Shown here: piece after piece, positions 1 through 11,322 of the stretch
How positions within the stretch are numbered: position 1 is the stretch's first letter
Layout of the letters: each line of letters begins with the position of its first letter
From: Neurospora tetraspora
Taxonomy: Eukaryota > Ascomycota > Sordariomycetes > Sordariales > Sordariaceae
Reading direction: 5' to 3'
Assembly: GCF_033439725.1 (NCBI RefSeq)
Contig: NW_026944391.1
Coordinates: forward strand, 1,302,001 to 1,366,000
DNA: 64,000 bases
The notes under the pieces: generated by a model
What the model was told of the DNA's origin: nothing
Database searches by the model: none
The model's input: the letters and a program-made list of their open reading frames with translations, nothing else
Position numbers and translations under genes: made by a program

Positions 1-412
1 TGTCAGCTCTGCTGGATTCCTTCTTCGCTTTCTCTTTCGGCTCCTTCGCGCGCGCCCGGTTGTGTGCAGCCTGCGCCATCCCTACCTGACACTTTCATGT
101 TACCTCGACGTTTGTGCCTCGCTGGGTCGCTGCCTCATTTGTCGCAGTCGGCCACTTTCGTCTATTTTAACCTCCCTGCAAACTGCAAAGCAAACCCTGA
201 CATTCGACGTGATACCGCAGCGGACAAGACCGACTCGCTGACCTGAAATCTGACTGCGCCAGACAACGAATCGGGATCCCGTTCGACAAGCATACATTAG
301 TCTATCCTTAAAACACAGGCGCCACACCTGATAACCGATTTCGATCCGATCTATCTCGGTCGTCATTGTCCGCGCCTGGACCTGGAACAACCTAAGAAGT
401 GAGCGAAAAGAG
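1..412. other. Upstream region of the RhoGAP gene, no gene seen
   Basis: This stretch holds only short open frames without recognisable protein features. It probably contains the promoter and 5' untranslated leader of the RhoGAP gene that starts at 413. No RNA gene or repeat was seen. Confidence 0.5.
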
Positions 413-2713
413 ATGGCCCGAAAAGGCGTACCGCAACCGCTTACGCTGGCAGAATCCGGAACTCCTGGAAAAGAAACCTCTCCGCGCCTTGGTGACACCA
501 CCCAACGACAACAACAAGCCCCAAGCAGCAGCGCCGTCAGTGCCACCGGTAGTGGTAGTAGTTTGGCCAGCGGGCGCTCGACTCCGCAAGCCTCGCGATC
601 GCCAAGGTCCCCACGTTCCCCTTTCAAGATCGGCCTTCAAAAGCCAGAATCCCCCGGGGAGCCACCGAGAACCTCGTCACCCCCGACCCAGCAACCCGTC
701 GAAGCCGTCGCCGTTTCCCAAGACCAGCGCTATCAACGGCAGAAATCCCCAGAGGTCCCGCCCGAGGACCATTCACGCGCGACCACCTCCACGCCGGTAC
801 CGTCGCAATCGTCCGATCATCAGGGCCACAAACATAGCCGAAACGACGAGGACAAGTCGTCCAAGTCGAGTTTCTTTCTCAGCTTTGGAAAACCAAGCAG
901 GTCGTCAGAACGCGCAAATTCTCCTCAGCTCTTCGAATCGCGAACAGAAGGTATGTCGAGGGAGACCGAACCATCTGCCCATTCAAGGTCAAATGCCAAT
1001 CACGAGCTCCTAGGTGTGTCAAGAGTTGCTTCGCATTGATGATGCCATTTGGTCCCATGTGCTTCTGTATGTTAACTTGTCCCCGTTTGCACAGATCCGT
1101 CATATAACGAATACCCATCGCAAGGGAAGAGCCCAACTCTGCCTGCCAAGTCTGAAGTATCTCTAATCTCATCCAACGAATACGAAACAGCGAACAAAAA
1201 CAGAAGGAGCAAACCCAAACCATTCACCCTATTAAGTCGCACAAGATCGCACAAGGAGAAGGAGAAGGAAAACCAACCAAATTCTCGAGAACCTGTGTAC
1301 GCGCCCGCGAGACCTGGCGAACCCGACAAGGTGTATGCGACATCAGCACCGAGAACTGCACCAATACAAGAACGCACATTTCGCGACATGATGGTGTCCG
1401 GACCAAGAGGCCATTCGGCGGAGAGGGCGGGTGGTAGCAAGCATTTTGAGGGCATAAACAGGAATCAGTCCATATCGCTCAAGGAGGCAGGCGGATCGCT
1501 CTTTAACGGACTAAAAGAAAGTAGAGCCGCCGGCTTTCTCACCAAAAAGTTGTTTGGAAGTTCGAGGGAAGACAGGTTCGCACCAAAGGAGCCGGTAATA
1601 GACGACGAGCATTACGTTCTCAAGGTTATCAACCTACCGCTCGTTGAGCAGACGCGGTTAACCCGAATATCCAAGAGGCTGGAGGACTCGCGCGACAAGA
1701 CAGAGTTTTGGATGCCAGCGTTCCCCTGGAGAGCGATCGACTATCTCAACTACAAGGGAAGCGACGTTGAAGGGTTATATCGAGTTCCTGGCAGTGGACC
1801 GCAAATCAAAAAGTGGCAGCGGAAATTTGACGAAGGTATGTGTTCAAAAGCTTTTCTGAGAAACGGTTCTAACGTTGACTTTTTCGCAGAGCTCGATGTG
1901 GACCTTTTCGAACAACCAGATCTTTACGACATCAACATTATCGGCTCCATGTTAAAGGCATGGCTCCGCGAACTACCCGACGAACTATTCCCGAAAGCAG
2001 CCCAAGAAAGAGTGGCCAAGGAATGCGCGGGGGCAGAGAAAGTGCCCGAGTTACTTAGAGAAGAGCTCTCCAACCTTTCGCCCTTCAAGTACTACCTACT
2101 CTTCGCCATTACATGTCACCTCAGCCTGCTGCTCGCGCACTCGGACAAGAACAAGATGGATTTCCGGAATCTCTGCATTTGCTTCCAGCCATGCATGAAG
2201 ATCGATGCCTTTTGCTTCAAGTTCCTGGTATGCGACTGGAGGGACTGCTGGAAGGGATGCAAGAACGAAGCCAAGTACATCGAGGAGGAGTATGCGCTAT
2301 TCGACCAACCGCCACCAAGGAGCCACAGGGTTACTAAGCGGGAGACGGAGTTGAGGGAAAGGGAGGAACAAGAAGACCGGGAAAGGGCATTACAGCGAGA
2401 ACGAGAAAGGGAGCAAAGAGCTCATCAACAACAGGGGGGTCAGGTTATTCCTCCAGCCCATCGCAACGGAAATGCGCAACAACCAGCGCAACCACCGCCA
2501 GTCCAGCGACTAAGGAAAAAGAACACGACGCAAGAAACAACACAAACAGCCACTGTTGACACCGGCTCAACAATATTGACGACCATCACGCTGGTCAGTG
2601 ATCGAGACGCGTCACCTGCGCGAGGACCAAATCATCAGAACCGGAGACAATTACAACCGGGTGAGCTACCGGCTCTTTCGCCCATAAAACCACTGTCACC
2701 GATGGGGTTTTAA
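413..2713 (+). CDS. RhoGAP domain protein
   Basis: Predicted GTPase-activating protein for Rho-family GTPases. Exons are 413-1013, 1095-1835 and 1890-2713 (721 aa). Intron 1 has a GTGTGT donor and a TTAAC branch site; intron 2 (54 nt) has GTATGT and CTAAC; both keep the frame. The first ~300 residues are Ser/Pro/Arg-rich and look disordered. A RhoGAP domain follows: the catalytic arginine lies in GLYRVPGSG, the conserved lysine in MLKAWLREL and the asparagine in NLCICFQP. The C-terminus is an Arg/Glu-rich segment (REREEQEDRERALQRERERE) and a Pro/Gln-rich tail. The start at 413 is the first ATG in frame, with purine context. The domain assignment is firm. The GTPase substrate and yeast counterpart (a Bem- or Rga-type protein) cannot be fixed by eye. 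Confidence 0.88.
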
Positions 2714-4364
2714 GAGGGCTCTGCTGCTTGGACAATTTGTTCTTTCTTCGCTTCTTCTTTTCATTTCCTTATGCTTATAGGCTTATCGACCTTTTTTCAG
2801 TGAGGAGGTTTTCGTGAGTGGTTTATTAGTCCACTAGAGTCCGTTGAGGACACACAAGTCACAGTCACAGTCCGTTGAGGACACGGAGGGGCGATATCAC
2901 AAACTCATATTGAGACACTCAGACACAGAGACAACACACACACACACACAAAACACAACTTTGAACACACACAAGACACGACTTTTATGCTGTGGACGAA
3001 ATTCTCCTTTTCTTTTCTTATCTCTCGTTTACTCTACCAAAGAACAACGTTATAGTTTTACCTACCACCATACCAATCCATGTTTATCACACACACACAA
3101 CCAACTAACAGACACATCAAGTCCCAAGAAGAAGTTTCCTTTTTTAAAGTCAAGTTGAGTCGAAGTCAAGAAGAAGGCAATGCAATGCGATCGTTATCTA
3201 CTACGGGTCTTTCCTTTTTTGTTTTTCTGTTAATCGGTTGCTTGTTTGTTTGCGTTTGAAATACCCCCTTCCGCGTACAGTTGTCGTTTAGTCAATCATT
3301 ATCATATTCCCTTTTTATTGCCAGTTTGCCTGCTGCCTGCTGCTTATCCACTAGATTTGAGGTCGTCGTCGTTCACACAGTTGCTTGTAACCATATCGGA
3401 GAATGAAATGGAGAGAAGGGGAGGAGGAGGGGAGGAGGAGGGGAGGAGGAGGGGAGGAGGGGAGGAGAGACGTGACCAAGCTGGAATACCGGGAGCAACT
3501 AAGCAACTGTCAACTGTTACACCGCGTGGTTTCTGGACGACAGCCAGCAAACTGGAGGGGAAAATAGGAAGGAGAAGAAGAAGAACCCAAGAGGGGCGCG
3601 GAAAAGTACGTACGTGAAAGATCAAGGTTCGAAGGGAAGAGAAAGAGAAAGAGAAAGAGAAAAGTTGACTTGACTTGGATGGCGAAGAGACATAAAGAGG
3701 CAGGCAGCAAGCATGAATCCGGCCGGGGAAGAAGATCCCGCCCGGACTTGTAAGAATAGAGAGAGGCTTGGCTTTATTGAAGCGAGATATACCATGCTAC
3801 CTACCTACGTGGTGTGTGCTGTGTGGTTTGGCAAATGGAATTGAATTGAATTGAATTTCTTGGGTACATACACGCAAACTGAATATTGAATGTGCAAAAA
3901 GGTTGAGATGATAATCATGGTGGTGACATTCGTGTGGTGACTTGAAATCCGAAGACGCTTGAGGTCTGCTATAAAGATTTCCGTCCTCTCAGTCCTGCTG
4001 AGTAAACGCTTAGCGAAAAGTGAAGCAAAGTAATTGGACGTTGAAGTGAGTCGAGAATGTTAGGTTTCAATCGAAATGGTTCTAAACTCTGACTCGATCA
4101 GTAGACTGCTGCCATCTGACCTGTGTGTATGCTCAGGATTTCATCTCTCATCCAACAAAACTTACCAGATGTCAGTAATATGAACCAAACGTTCTCGTTC
4201 GTACTAAAAATACAGGCTGATATTTTCAATCCTACACAACAACTAACCCCTATTTTCTAGAGTTACAAAGAGTCCATACATACCTATCTATCACACACAC
4301 ATACACACACACACCTATCTATATACTCCCCCCACCCCTCAGACCTCACGTCTCAGACTCAAAC
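2714..4364. other. Gene-free low-complexity intergenic region
   Basis: Between the convergent ends of the RhoGAP and mS29 genes. It holds simple sequence: a CA run at about 2936-2950, a GGAGGA-type purine tract at about 3417-3466, an AGAGAA run at about 3640-3662, a TTGAA tandem near 3839-3858 and another CA run near 4292-4312. The words AGTCCGTTGAGGACAC occur twice close together near 2839 and 2868. No convincing gene was seen. Confidence 0.6.
3417..3466. repeat. GGAGGAGGGG-type purine microsatellite
   Basis: Imperfect tandem purine repeat made of GGAGGAGGGG-like units, read directly from the sequence. The short open frames across it are a by-product of the repeat. Confidence 0.85.
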
Positions 4365-5846
4365 TCAAGCCTTCATAGTCAAAAGCGAAGCCCTCTCCAT
4401 CTCACCCACTACACCATTCCCGCTCAACGTCCACTTCTCACTAACCGTGCTCTCATCCACCCTCTTCTTCAGCACACCACTAGCAGCCCAGTACTCCAAC
4501 AGACCGCGCGCCTCCGCCTTGCTGACACCCCTGAGCCTCAAGATGTCCACGCTCTTCATGACCGCCTCCACGCGATCATCGTACTTCTTGCCATAGGGGT
4601 CCCGCTGGGGGATTTCCTCAGCAGCCTTCTCGGCTTCCCGCTGGGCAATCGCCAACTCCATGCTCGCGCTCCTCGGCGAGTTTCCGCGCGTCGTGGCGGC
4701 CAGCACGGCGCCGCCGTTGGGCATCACGTGGGCACCACTCAAACAATCGGTGAAGAGCTTGACGAGCGCCAGGTCGTGCGAGTGGATCAGCTCAAAGGCC
4801 GGGTTGCGGTAGTCCGACACCTTCATGATGTGGGCGAGGCCGTCCAGACTGAAAAGGATCGGGGGGCGGCCCGGCACGTTCTCGGCGTTGAGTTCCCGCC
4901 ACAGAGCCTGGAAGACGGTCCAGGCGCCGTCGGCCTCCTTGGCGCTGTTGATGAGCTGCATCAGGGGCGAGTTGATGGGGATGATTTGCGGCAGGTCGGC
5001 GTGCGAGTAGACCGTGTTCATGCGCGAGAGGACCTTCTCGTTGGCCTTTTTGAAGGCGTGCAGGAGCTTGAGGGTGTAGGTCGGTTGTGTCCAGAGGGGA
5101 GAATTTTCGATGGAGGCGTATTCGGTTACGGCGGTGGTTAGTTCTTGGGCTGTTTTTTTTTTCACACAAGGTATATGTCAGTTCGGTGTTTAGATATGTG
5201 TTGTAGAAGCGGGAAACGTACCCTCGGGAATGTGCAACACCACCCAGTCGTTCATAAACGCATGCGTCATGGCCTGCAACAGCATCAAGCTCTTGCCCGT
5301 TATCCTGTTGCCCTCAATAACCATGCGGATCGTCTTGCCGTCGGCACCGGCGGCCTCCATCTTCTTGGTCAGGTCGACCGTCTCCTGGCGGATGAGCACC
5401 GAGGGCTGGCGGAAGATGCCCCAGCACTGGGTGGGCTTGAAGGCCTCCATGGCGCGCAGGGCGTCGACAATGTCCTCGGGCAGGGCCTTGACGGTGCCGG
5501 CATTCTTCTGCTTGGACAGGTCGCTGGGGCGCAGGTTCTCGAGGCCGGGCACGGGCAGGGCGTTGTTGTTGCTGAGCACGATCTTCTTGCGGTAGGCCTT
5601 GCGCTCACCGGGCAGAGGCGGCTTGCCCGAGTGGGATGAGACATTCTTCTTCTTGGTCTTCTTGAAACGCAGCTTCTGGGGGCGGTTCGCGTTCGATCGC
5701 CCTCCTGTGTTGGCCGTGGAGGCGCCCTTGGTTGCGGCGGTCGCAGTGAAGGTGAGGCTGCCACCACCGACCTGGAGGATCTGGCGGGGGACCAGGGCCA
5801 CGGCCGAGGGGCGCACGAGGCACCTCAGGCAGTTGGCGGCCGACAT
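4365..5846 (-). CDS. Mitochondrial small-subunit ribosomal protein mS29 (DAP3/Rsm23 family)
   Basis: P-loop GTPase-like protein of the mitochondrial small ribosomal subunit. Exons on the minus strand are 5846-5222 and 5149-4365 (469 aa). The 72-nt intron (5221-5150) has a GTACGT-like donor and a CAG acceptor, and splitting one Ala codon restores the frame. Joining gives VVLHIPEAQELTTAVTEYA, which matches the usual DAP3 pattern of a hydrophobic strand, HIP and an A-x-E-L-T stretch. The N-terminus (MSAANCLRCLVRPSAVALVPRQ) is basic and hydroxylated, like a mitochondrial targeting peptide. The nucleotide-binding loop is GNRITGKS. The gene is divergent from RRS1, about 560 bp away. Family confidence is high. 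Confidence 0.92.
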
Positions 5847-6410
5847 TGGTGCGGGTGGTCGGTCGGTCGGTCGGGCGGGCGGGGGTGGTGTGTTGAGGCT
5901 GGCGGCCGGAAGGTTGAAACACAGCCCGTGAAGCTACCGGGCAATATCGCAAGTCAACAACCGGGACGGGACCTGATGCCGCACGGCAAGCGGAGCGGGC
6001 GCGTTCGAAAGTTCGCAAGCACAGACCAACCTGGCAGCAGTCCCTCCATTCCCCTGCGCCAAGAAGTCGGCGGTTTGCCTGTTTGGGGTACTCCAGCCAA
6101 TGAGAACATCAGATTCCAATTGACAGCGGTCCCGCAGCATCCCCCAAGCTCGAATCTGCTGCCCGTCACCGCCTAAATTTTCAGTAGATCCAGAACCAGC
6201 AGCACCTCTCTCCTTCCAGAGAATGCGATCCCAGTTCTGCCAACGACAAAAGATACCCCCAAAGTCATTTTCACCCAAATCAACCCGTCACCACCACGGA
6301 CTGGGCTTAATCTTCCAACCATCACACAGCCCACTTCAGACCAGTCAAATACCAAACAAAACCCAACTCAATCGACCCGCGCAACCAAAAAAAAACAAAA
6401 AAACATCACA
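5847..6410. promoter_or_regulatory. Shared intergenic promoter of mS29 (minus) and RRS1 (plus)
   Basis: Divergent spacer of 564 bp between the two start codons, so both promoters must lie here. Both genes serve ribosome production, one mitochondrial and one nucleolar. An A-rich leader (AAAAAAAAACAAAAAAAC type) sits just before the RRS1 ATG. No specific factor site was identified. Confidence 0.5.
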
Positions 6411-7028
6411 ATGTCCGACGCCGCCACCACCACCCCCGCGGCCACCAAGCCCACCAACAAACTCCCCGTCACAGTCGACAAACCAACCCCCTACACCTTC
6501 GACCTCGGTCTCCTGCTCGCCTCCGACCCCAACCCCCTCAACCTCTCGTCATCCTCCCCTCTCGAACCTCAACTCGCCTCCATCGCCCGCGACGGCTGCC
6601 AATCGCTAATCAACCAACTCCTCTCGGCCTGCCCCATCTCATCCACCCCCGCCGGCGTTCTCCTCAGCCTCCCCCCTCCTCAAACCCCCCTGCCGCGCGA
6701 GAAGCCCGTGCCGACACCGAAGGCCGAAACCAAATGGAGTCAGTTCGCCAAGCGTAGAGGCATCAAGCCCAAGACGCGCGAGCAGCGTCGGAATCTGCAG
6801 TATGACGAAGCCACGGGCGAGTGGGGACGCAAGTGGGGATACAAGGGCGCGAACAAGGCCGGTGAGGATGCGCCGATTATTGAGGTCAAGAAGGCCGCGG
6901 AGGAGAAGAGGATGGAGAAGGGACAGAGTGTGCGGGGCGATAAGAGACGGGAGATTCGGGAGCGGGTGAAGAGGAATGAGAGGAAGATGAGAGCTAATTC
7001 TAGGAAGGAGGATGGGAGGAAGAAGTAA
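6411..7028 (+). CDS. rrs1: Ribosome biogenesis regulatory protein Rrs1
   Basis: Nucleolar factor of the 60S pathway that helps bring 5S RNP components into pre-60S particles (known for the family). Single exon, 205 aa, with ATG in context ACAATGTC. Typical Rrs1 features are the N-terminal YTFDLGLLLASDPNPL block, the central ETKWSQFAKRRGIKPKTREQ motif followed by LQYDEATGEWGRKWGYKGAN, and a Lys/Arg-rich C-terminus (KRREIRERVKRNERKMRANSRKE). The length fits fungal Rrs1. It lies 564 bp from the divergent mS29 gene. Confidence 0.95.
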   Translation: MSDAATTTPAATKPTNKLPVTVDKPTPYTFDLGLLLASDPNPLNLSSSSPLEPQLASIARDGCQSLINQLLSACPISSTPAGVLLSLPPPQTPLPREKPVPTPKAETKWSQFAKRRGIKPKTREQRRNLQYDEATGEWGRKWGYKGANKAGEDAPIIEVKKAAEEKRMEKGQSVRGDKRREIRERVKRNERKMRANSRKEDGRKK

Positions 7029-7819
7029 GCTGTTAGGTTCACCATGTTTGATGATCGGCGTTTACGGTTCCTGAGAGATGGAGAGATGGAGATGGAGATG
7101 GGGGAAAGGAAGACATGTGGAAGTGTGGAAGGAAGGGTCGAGCATGGAAAGAGGCAAAGAAGGTGATTGAAGTGAGGTGCTGGCTCGTGTATCAGCAAGG
7201 AAGGACTCGGGAGAGGCAAGACAAGAAGACAAGAGACAAAGAAGGAAGCTTCGTTGCTACTTTACCTTACCTACTAGGCATTTCGGCGTTCAAGGTTATA
7301 TACTTACTGTACTACTGGGAGGATTCTACATACTACAAAGTTATTTTCGATCATCGTGGTTCTTACCACCGACGGACCACAATGAGATCAACTGGCGTTA
7401 ATGGCTGTATCAAAAGAAGCATATCAGAGAGATGAAAATGAAAGTCCGTGGACCTCCCGGTTGATCTGCTTGCTTGCTTGCTTTCTTTGACTCCATTGCT
7501 GTGTTTATCGTATGTGTTTGATGGTTTCAATGTAGGACGTCCATGAAACCCTCTAGAGATTGTCATCGTGTGTAATGTGTTAAATCAAGTTCACAACTCA
7601 CCGATACCATTTTCACTACACAAATCAACTCATGAAATCCCAAAACTCCGTTATCATTCAACTTGAACCCTTACAACGCCAGTTTGGATGGATAACACAC
7701 CCACCCAGACATCAATATCACATAAAAAAACAGCAAGCTGAACAGTTTTCCTTGACCCCAACAATATCCAGTCACAGTCACAGCCACCCCTCTATACCTA
7801 CCTGCCTTCACCCCTAGGT
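7029..7819. other. Convergent 3' intergenic region between RRS1 and MCM7
   Basis: Both flanking genes end here, so this should hold their 3' untranslated regions. A GGAGAT-type repeat occurs near 7075-7105. No gene was recognised. Confidence 0.5.
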
Positions 7820-10456
7820 CTAAATATCCTCACTACCCTCCCTCTCACCACCCGCAGTAATGAACACCAACCTAGTTCCATTACCAGCCGTTTGCCAGAC
7901 CTATTGAATTTTCTCGTCAGCACATATCCTCTATCAGTCAGGGATACGAAACGGGCACTCACATCCAAATCAGTATACTCATCCAACGCACTCAACCACT
8001 GCTGCTCGGTGAACCCCTTAGCAATAACCCGTTCCTTGACCTTCCTCAAACTCATCTCCACACCAAACTCATCCTCCTCCTCCTCCTCCTGGCCATCCAC
8101 ATCATCCGGCCTGCACGCTCCGCTATCCGCCAGCCCCTTGACGAGGTTATAGATCCTGCTGCTGGCGTTCATCGCCCGCCTGTTGCCGGCGGCATTCCTG
8201 TCGTCTTGGGCGAGCGATTCCTTGCTAGTCTCGACGAGACGCAGCGCCTCATCGACATCATCTTGCGTGACGGTGTTGCTGAATCTGAGACGAGCCAGCG
8301 CCTGCGCGAGACGGACGACACCGAGAAGGGTACGCGGGGTGGTGTGGCCAAAGTTCTGGTTCTTCTTCTCTGCGCGCTTCTGCTGCGCGCGCAGCCGCAC
8401 GTACGTCTTGACCATGTACTCGGACACAGCCTGGGGCACGACGGGGCGGTACTCGCGGGCCTTGGCGACGTAGGCGCGGACTTCTTCGGGGGTGAAGACG
8501 GACGAGTCCGGCCCGTTGCCGATGTCCGGGTGGCGGTTGTGCATGTGCACGTAGGCGACGTGCTTGGCGAGCTGGGCGTCGGTGTCGCGGGTGGGCGTGT
8601 CGAGGAGGAGGAACATGATGTCGAAACGGGACAGCAGGGCGGCGGGGAGGTTGATGTTCTCGACGGCCGAGAGGCGCGTGTTGTAGCGGCCGTAGAGCGG
8701 GTTGGCGGCCGCCAGGATGGAGGTGCGCGCGTTGAGCGTCGTGGAGATGCCGGCCTTGGAGATGGAGATGGTTTGCTGTTCCATTACTTCGTGGATGGCG
8801 GTGCGGTCGTTGTCGTCCATCTTGTCGAACTCATCGATGCAGCAGATGCCGTTGTCGGCGAGGACGAGGGCGCCGCCTTCGAGAACCATTTCGTCGGTGA
8901 CGGGGTCGCGCATGACGGCGGCTGTGAGACCGACACCGGAGGAACCGCGGCCGGAGGTGTAGACGCCGCGAGGGGCGACCTTGGAGATGTACTTGAGCAG
9001 CTGGGATTTGGCCACACCGGGGTCACCCATTAGGCAGATGTTGATGTCACCGCGGATCTTCATACCATCACCAACTTCCTTGGTGACACCGCCAACCAAC
9101 AAAAGGAGGAGGGCCTTCTTGACATCGAGGTGGCCGTAGATTTCGGGGGCGATGGACTTGGCGAGGTACTCGTACGTGTTGCCGGTCTGTTGGAACTTGG
9201 CGATACGGCGGAGAAGGGAGGGGTCGATCTGCATCTCGGTGTAGGCCTTCTTGTGCTGGACAATGTGGTGGGCCTCGAGGTAGGTGTCGGTCAACAGACC
9301 AGCGCGCATAGCCTTGAAGCCGGTGTAAGGAGTAGGGAGGAAGATGCCGGAGATGTCGACAATGTCACCGGGGTGGACCTTTCTAACCAGACTGCCGTAC
9401 GCAAGAATGGTAAGAGTACGGGGGATCTGACCGATGGGGACCTGCTCGGCGAGTTCCTGGATCTTGATCTCCTGGAAGGGCAGGAACTTGGATGCCCTCG
9501 ACGACGGGTACAGCTGACCCTTGGCCTGGTTCTCCTTGCAGTCCTTGGATGGGCAGAGAGTCAGGGGGGCGTACTGCTTGTCGGTGACGGGCTGGAAGAT
9601 TTCGCAACCGCAGCGGTCGCAAGTGTAGGCGCCAACCTGGACGATGGGTTTGACGTCGGACACACGGGTGGCAATGCCGCGGATGGTGATGAGGTGGCCG
9701 AGGTGGTCGCCGCGCACTTGGCGAACGGACAGGGCTTTTTGAGGCCCGTCAGCGGTCATTGTCCTGGGCTTGAAGACGAGGGTGTAGCGGCGGGTGAGCT
9801 GGGCGGGGTATGTGTCGTTGAGCATGTCGGGGTCGCGCAGGTTCTCGGCGGCCTCGGTGAGGGTACGGTTGCGCTGTTGGCGGTTGGCCATCAGGACGTC
9901 AAGCACATCGTCCTTGAATGTGATGTCGTTGCTGGGCTGGGGCAACAGCTTGTCCACGGCGCGCGACAGGACCTCGACGTAGTGCTTGGTGTTGCGCTCT
10001 ACCGACTCGACGAGCTTGAGGCCCTCGTTGACATCGTCCTCCCATGATTGAAGGTCGTCCAGGTCGATGACTATCTCGTTGATCTTGCGGTCTGCTAGTT
10101 CCTGAAGAAGCTCCTTGTACTTGTGGCGGGGAGCGCGTCTCCTAGCTCTTTCCCTGCGGCGCTGTTCCTGCGCATCATCGTCGTCCTCGTCCATGAAGTC
10201 ATACTCGTCGCTGAGGTCGTCCTCGTTAATATCGATGTTTCCTAGCGCATGGGTGATGGAGTCTTGGGGCGAGGTCTTGAAGTCGTCGAGAAAGTTTTCA
10301 AACGCGGCTGTTGTTCGTCGTAGTTAGCTCCCAGCCTAATGCGATCTTCCGCGCTTCGAGATGCGATCAAACTTTTCCCTCGTCGGCTTGGAGTTGCCAT
10401 CACTTACACATCTGCGCGTCGTAATCGACGGGGGCGGGGTATCTGAGGAGCGCCAT
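7820..10456 (-). CDS. mcm7: DNA replication licensing factor Mcm7 (MCM2-7 helicase subunit)
   Basis: AAA+ subunit of the replicative helicase. Minus-strand exons are 10456-10408, 10307-7963 and 7900-7820 (824 aa). Intron 1 (100 nt) starts GTAAGT, has a CTAAC branch site and ends CAG. Intron 2 (62 nt) starts GTGAGT and ends TAG. Without the splicing the ends would be wrong: exon 1 supplies [16 protein letters not shown], and exon 3 gives the conserved ending [16 protein letters not shown]. Other marks are the zinc-binding [10 protein letters not shown]...CPSKDC, Walker A GDPGVAKS (about residue 443), Walker [10 protein letters not shown] and arginine finger SRFD. An acidic stretch (DEDDDD) lies near the N-terminus. 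The MluI box upstream fits G1/S control. Confidence 0.96.
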
Positions 10457-11322
10457 GGTGCGATATGTGATATGGCGCAACTCGGTGTGTGGTGGGCTGG
10501 GCTGTGTTTGCGACGGAAGACGGCGATTGTTTTGGTTGCGATGGGAATTCCACTTGGCTGAATGTCAACATGTGAATGGAGAAGCAAAGAGTGGGTCCTC
10601 CCAGAGACTGGGGTGGTTGGACTGTCGCGTTTTGAGTCGCGATGAGACGCGTCAAGCAAAGGAATCTTTAATGGGCTGCAGGCGTCCCTGGGCACTGACA
10701 TTGGCAGGTGGCAGTGAGTGGCGGCAGCATTCGAGTTACAGGAGGTGTGTCAGTGTTGCATAGTGACTTTGATCTCGACTTGATGGCTCATGAATGTCAA
10801 CCATGGGAGTGTGTAGTTCCCTGTCAGCTGACACCATTGAATCACTTATTATAACCTCTCACTCATCTTACAATCTGTTATATTCTCTAGATACCTTTAA
10901 GCCGCCATACCCATCTTGTTTTGTTGTTGCAATGCCAGATATCTCCTTCCTCGAAATCATCACCAATTTCAAGACAATGTCCCGCCCTAACAATTATGTG
11001 CGGCTGTACCTGCGCTGGGACATCCCCGAAACCCCCTGTAGCAGGTCCCGTCCCTGTGCCTCGGCCCGGGCACATGCGACTGGGGCTCTTGGAGACAATC
11101 AGCTGCAGTCAACACCAATCATGCCCCTGGATCTCCGCCCAAAGAGGGCCAAGACAGCTGGAAACCCGGGGATGGAGTGGATCCCCGGTGTAATTGTTAG
11201 GTCAACTCAGCTAAGCTAACATTACGGTCAGGACACTTTCATCTGACATCTCGGACTTGTTCATTGCCTATGCCAAACACCACGACAGCATCACGACCAT
11301 AACAGTCGACACCGACGAAACC
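10457..11322. promoter_or_regulatory. Shared upstream region of MCM7 (minus) and PEX1 (plus)
   Basis: Divergent intergenic region of 866 bp. It contains the MluI box near MCM7. An open frame of 141 codons (10794-11219) has no recognisable features and is not called as a gene. Confidence 0.5.
10647..10652. promoter_or_regulatory. MluI cell-cycle box (ACGCGT) upstream of MCM7
   Basis: ACGCGT lies about 190 bp upstream of the MCM7 start codon. In yeasts this is the core of the MCB element bound by MBF, which drives G1/S genes including MCM genes. A single copy of a 6-mer is weak evidence; the position upstream of an S-phase gene is what makes it credible. Confidence 0.45.

Noticed and set aside
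5145-5639. Long plus-strand frames opposite mS29, MCM7, the transporter and VTC4
   Set aside because: They mirror the codon pattern of real genes on the other strand and carry no domain of their own.
10794-11219. 141-codon open frame between MCM7 and PEX1
   Set aside because: No domain, no codon or splice support, and it lies in a divergent promoter region.
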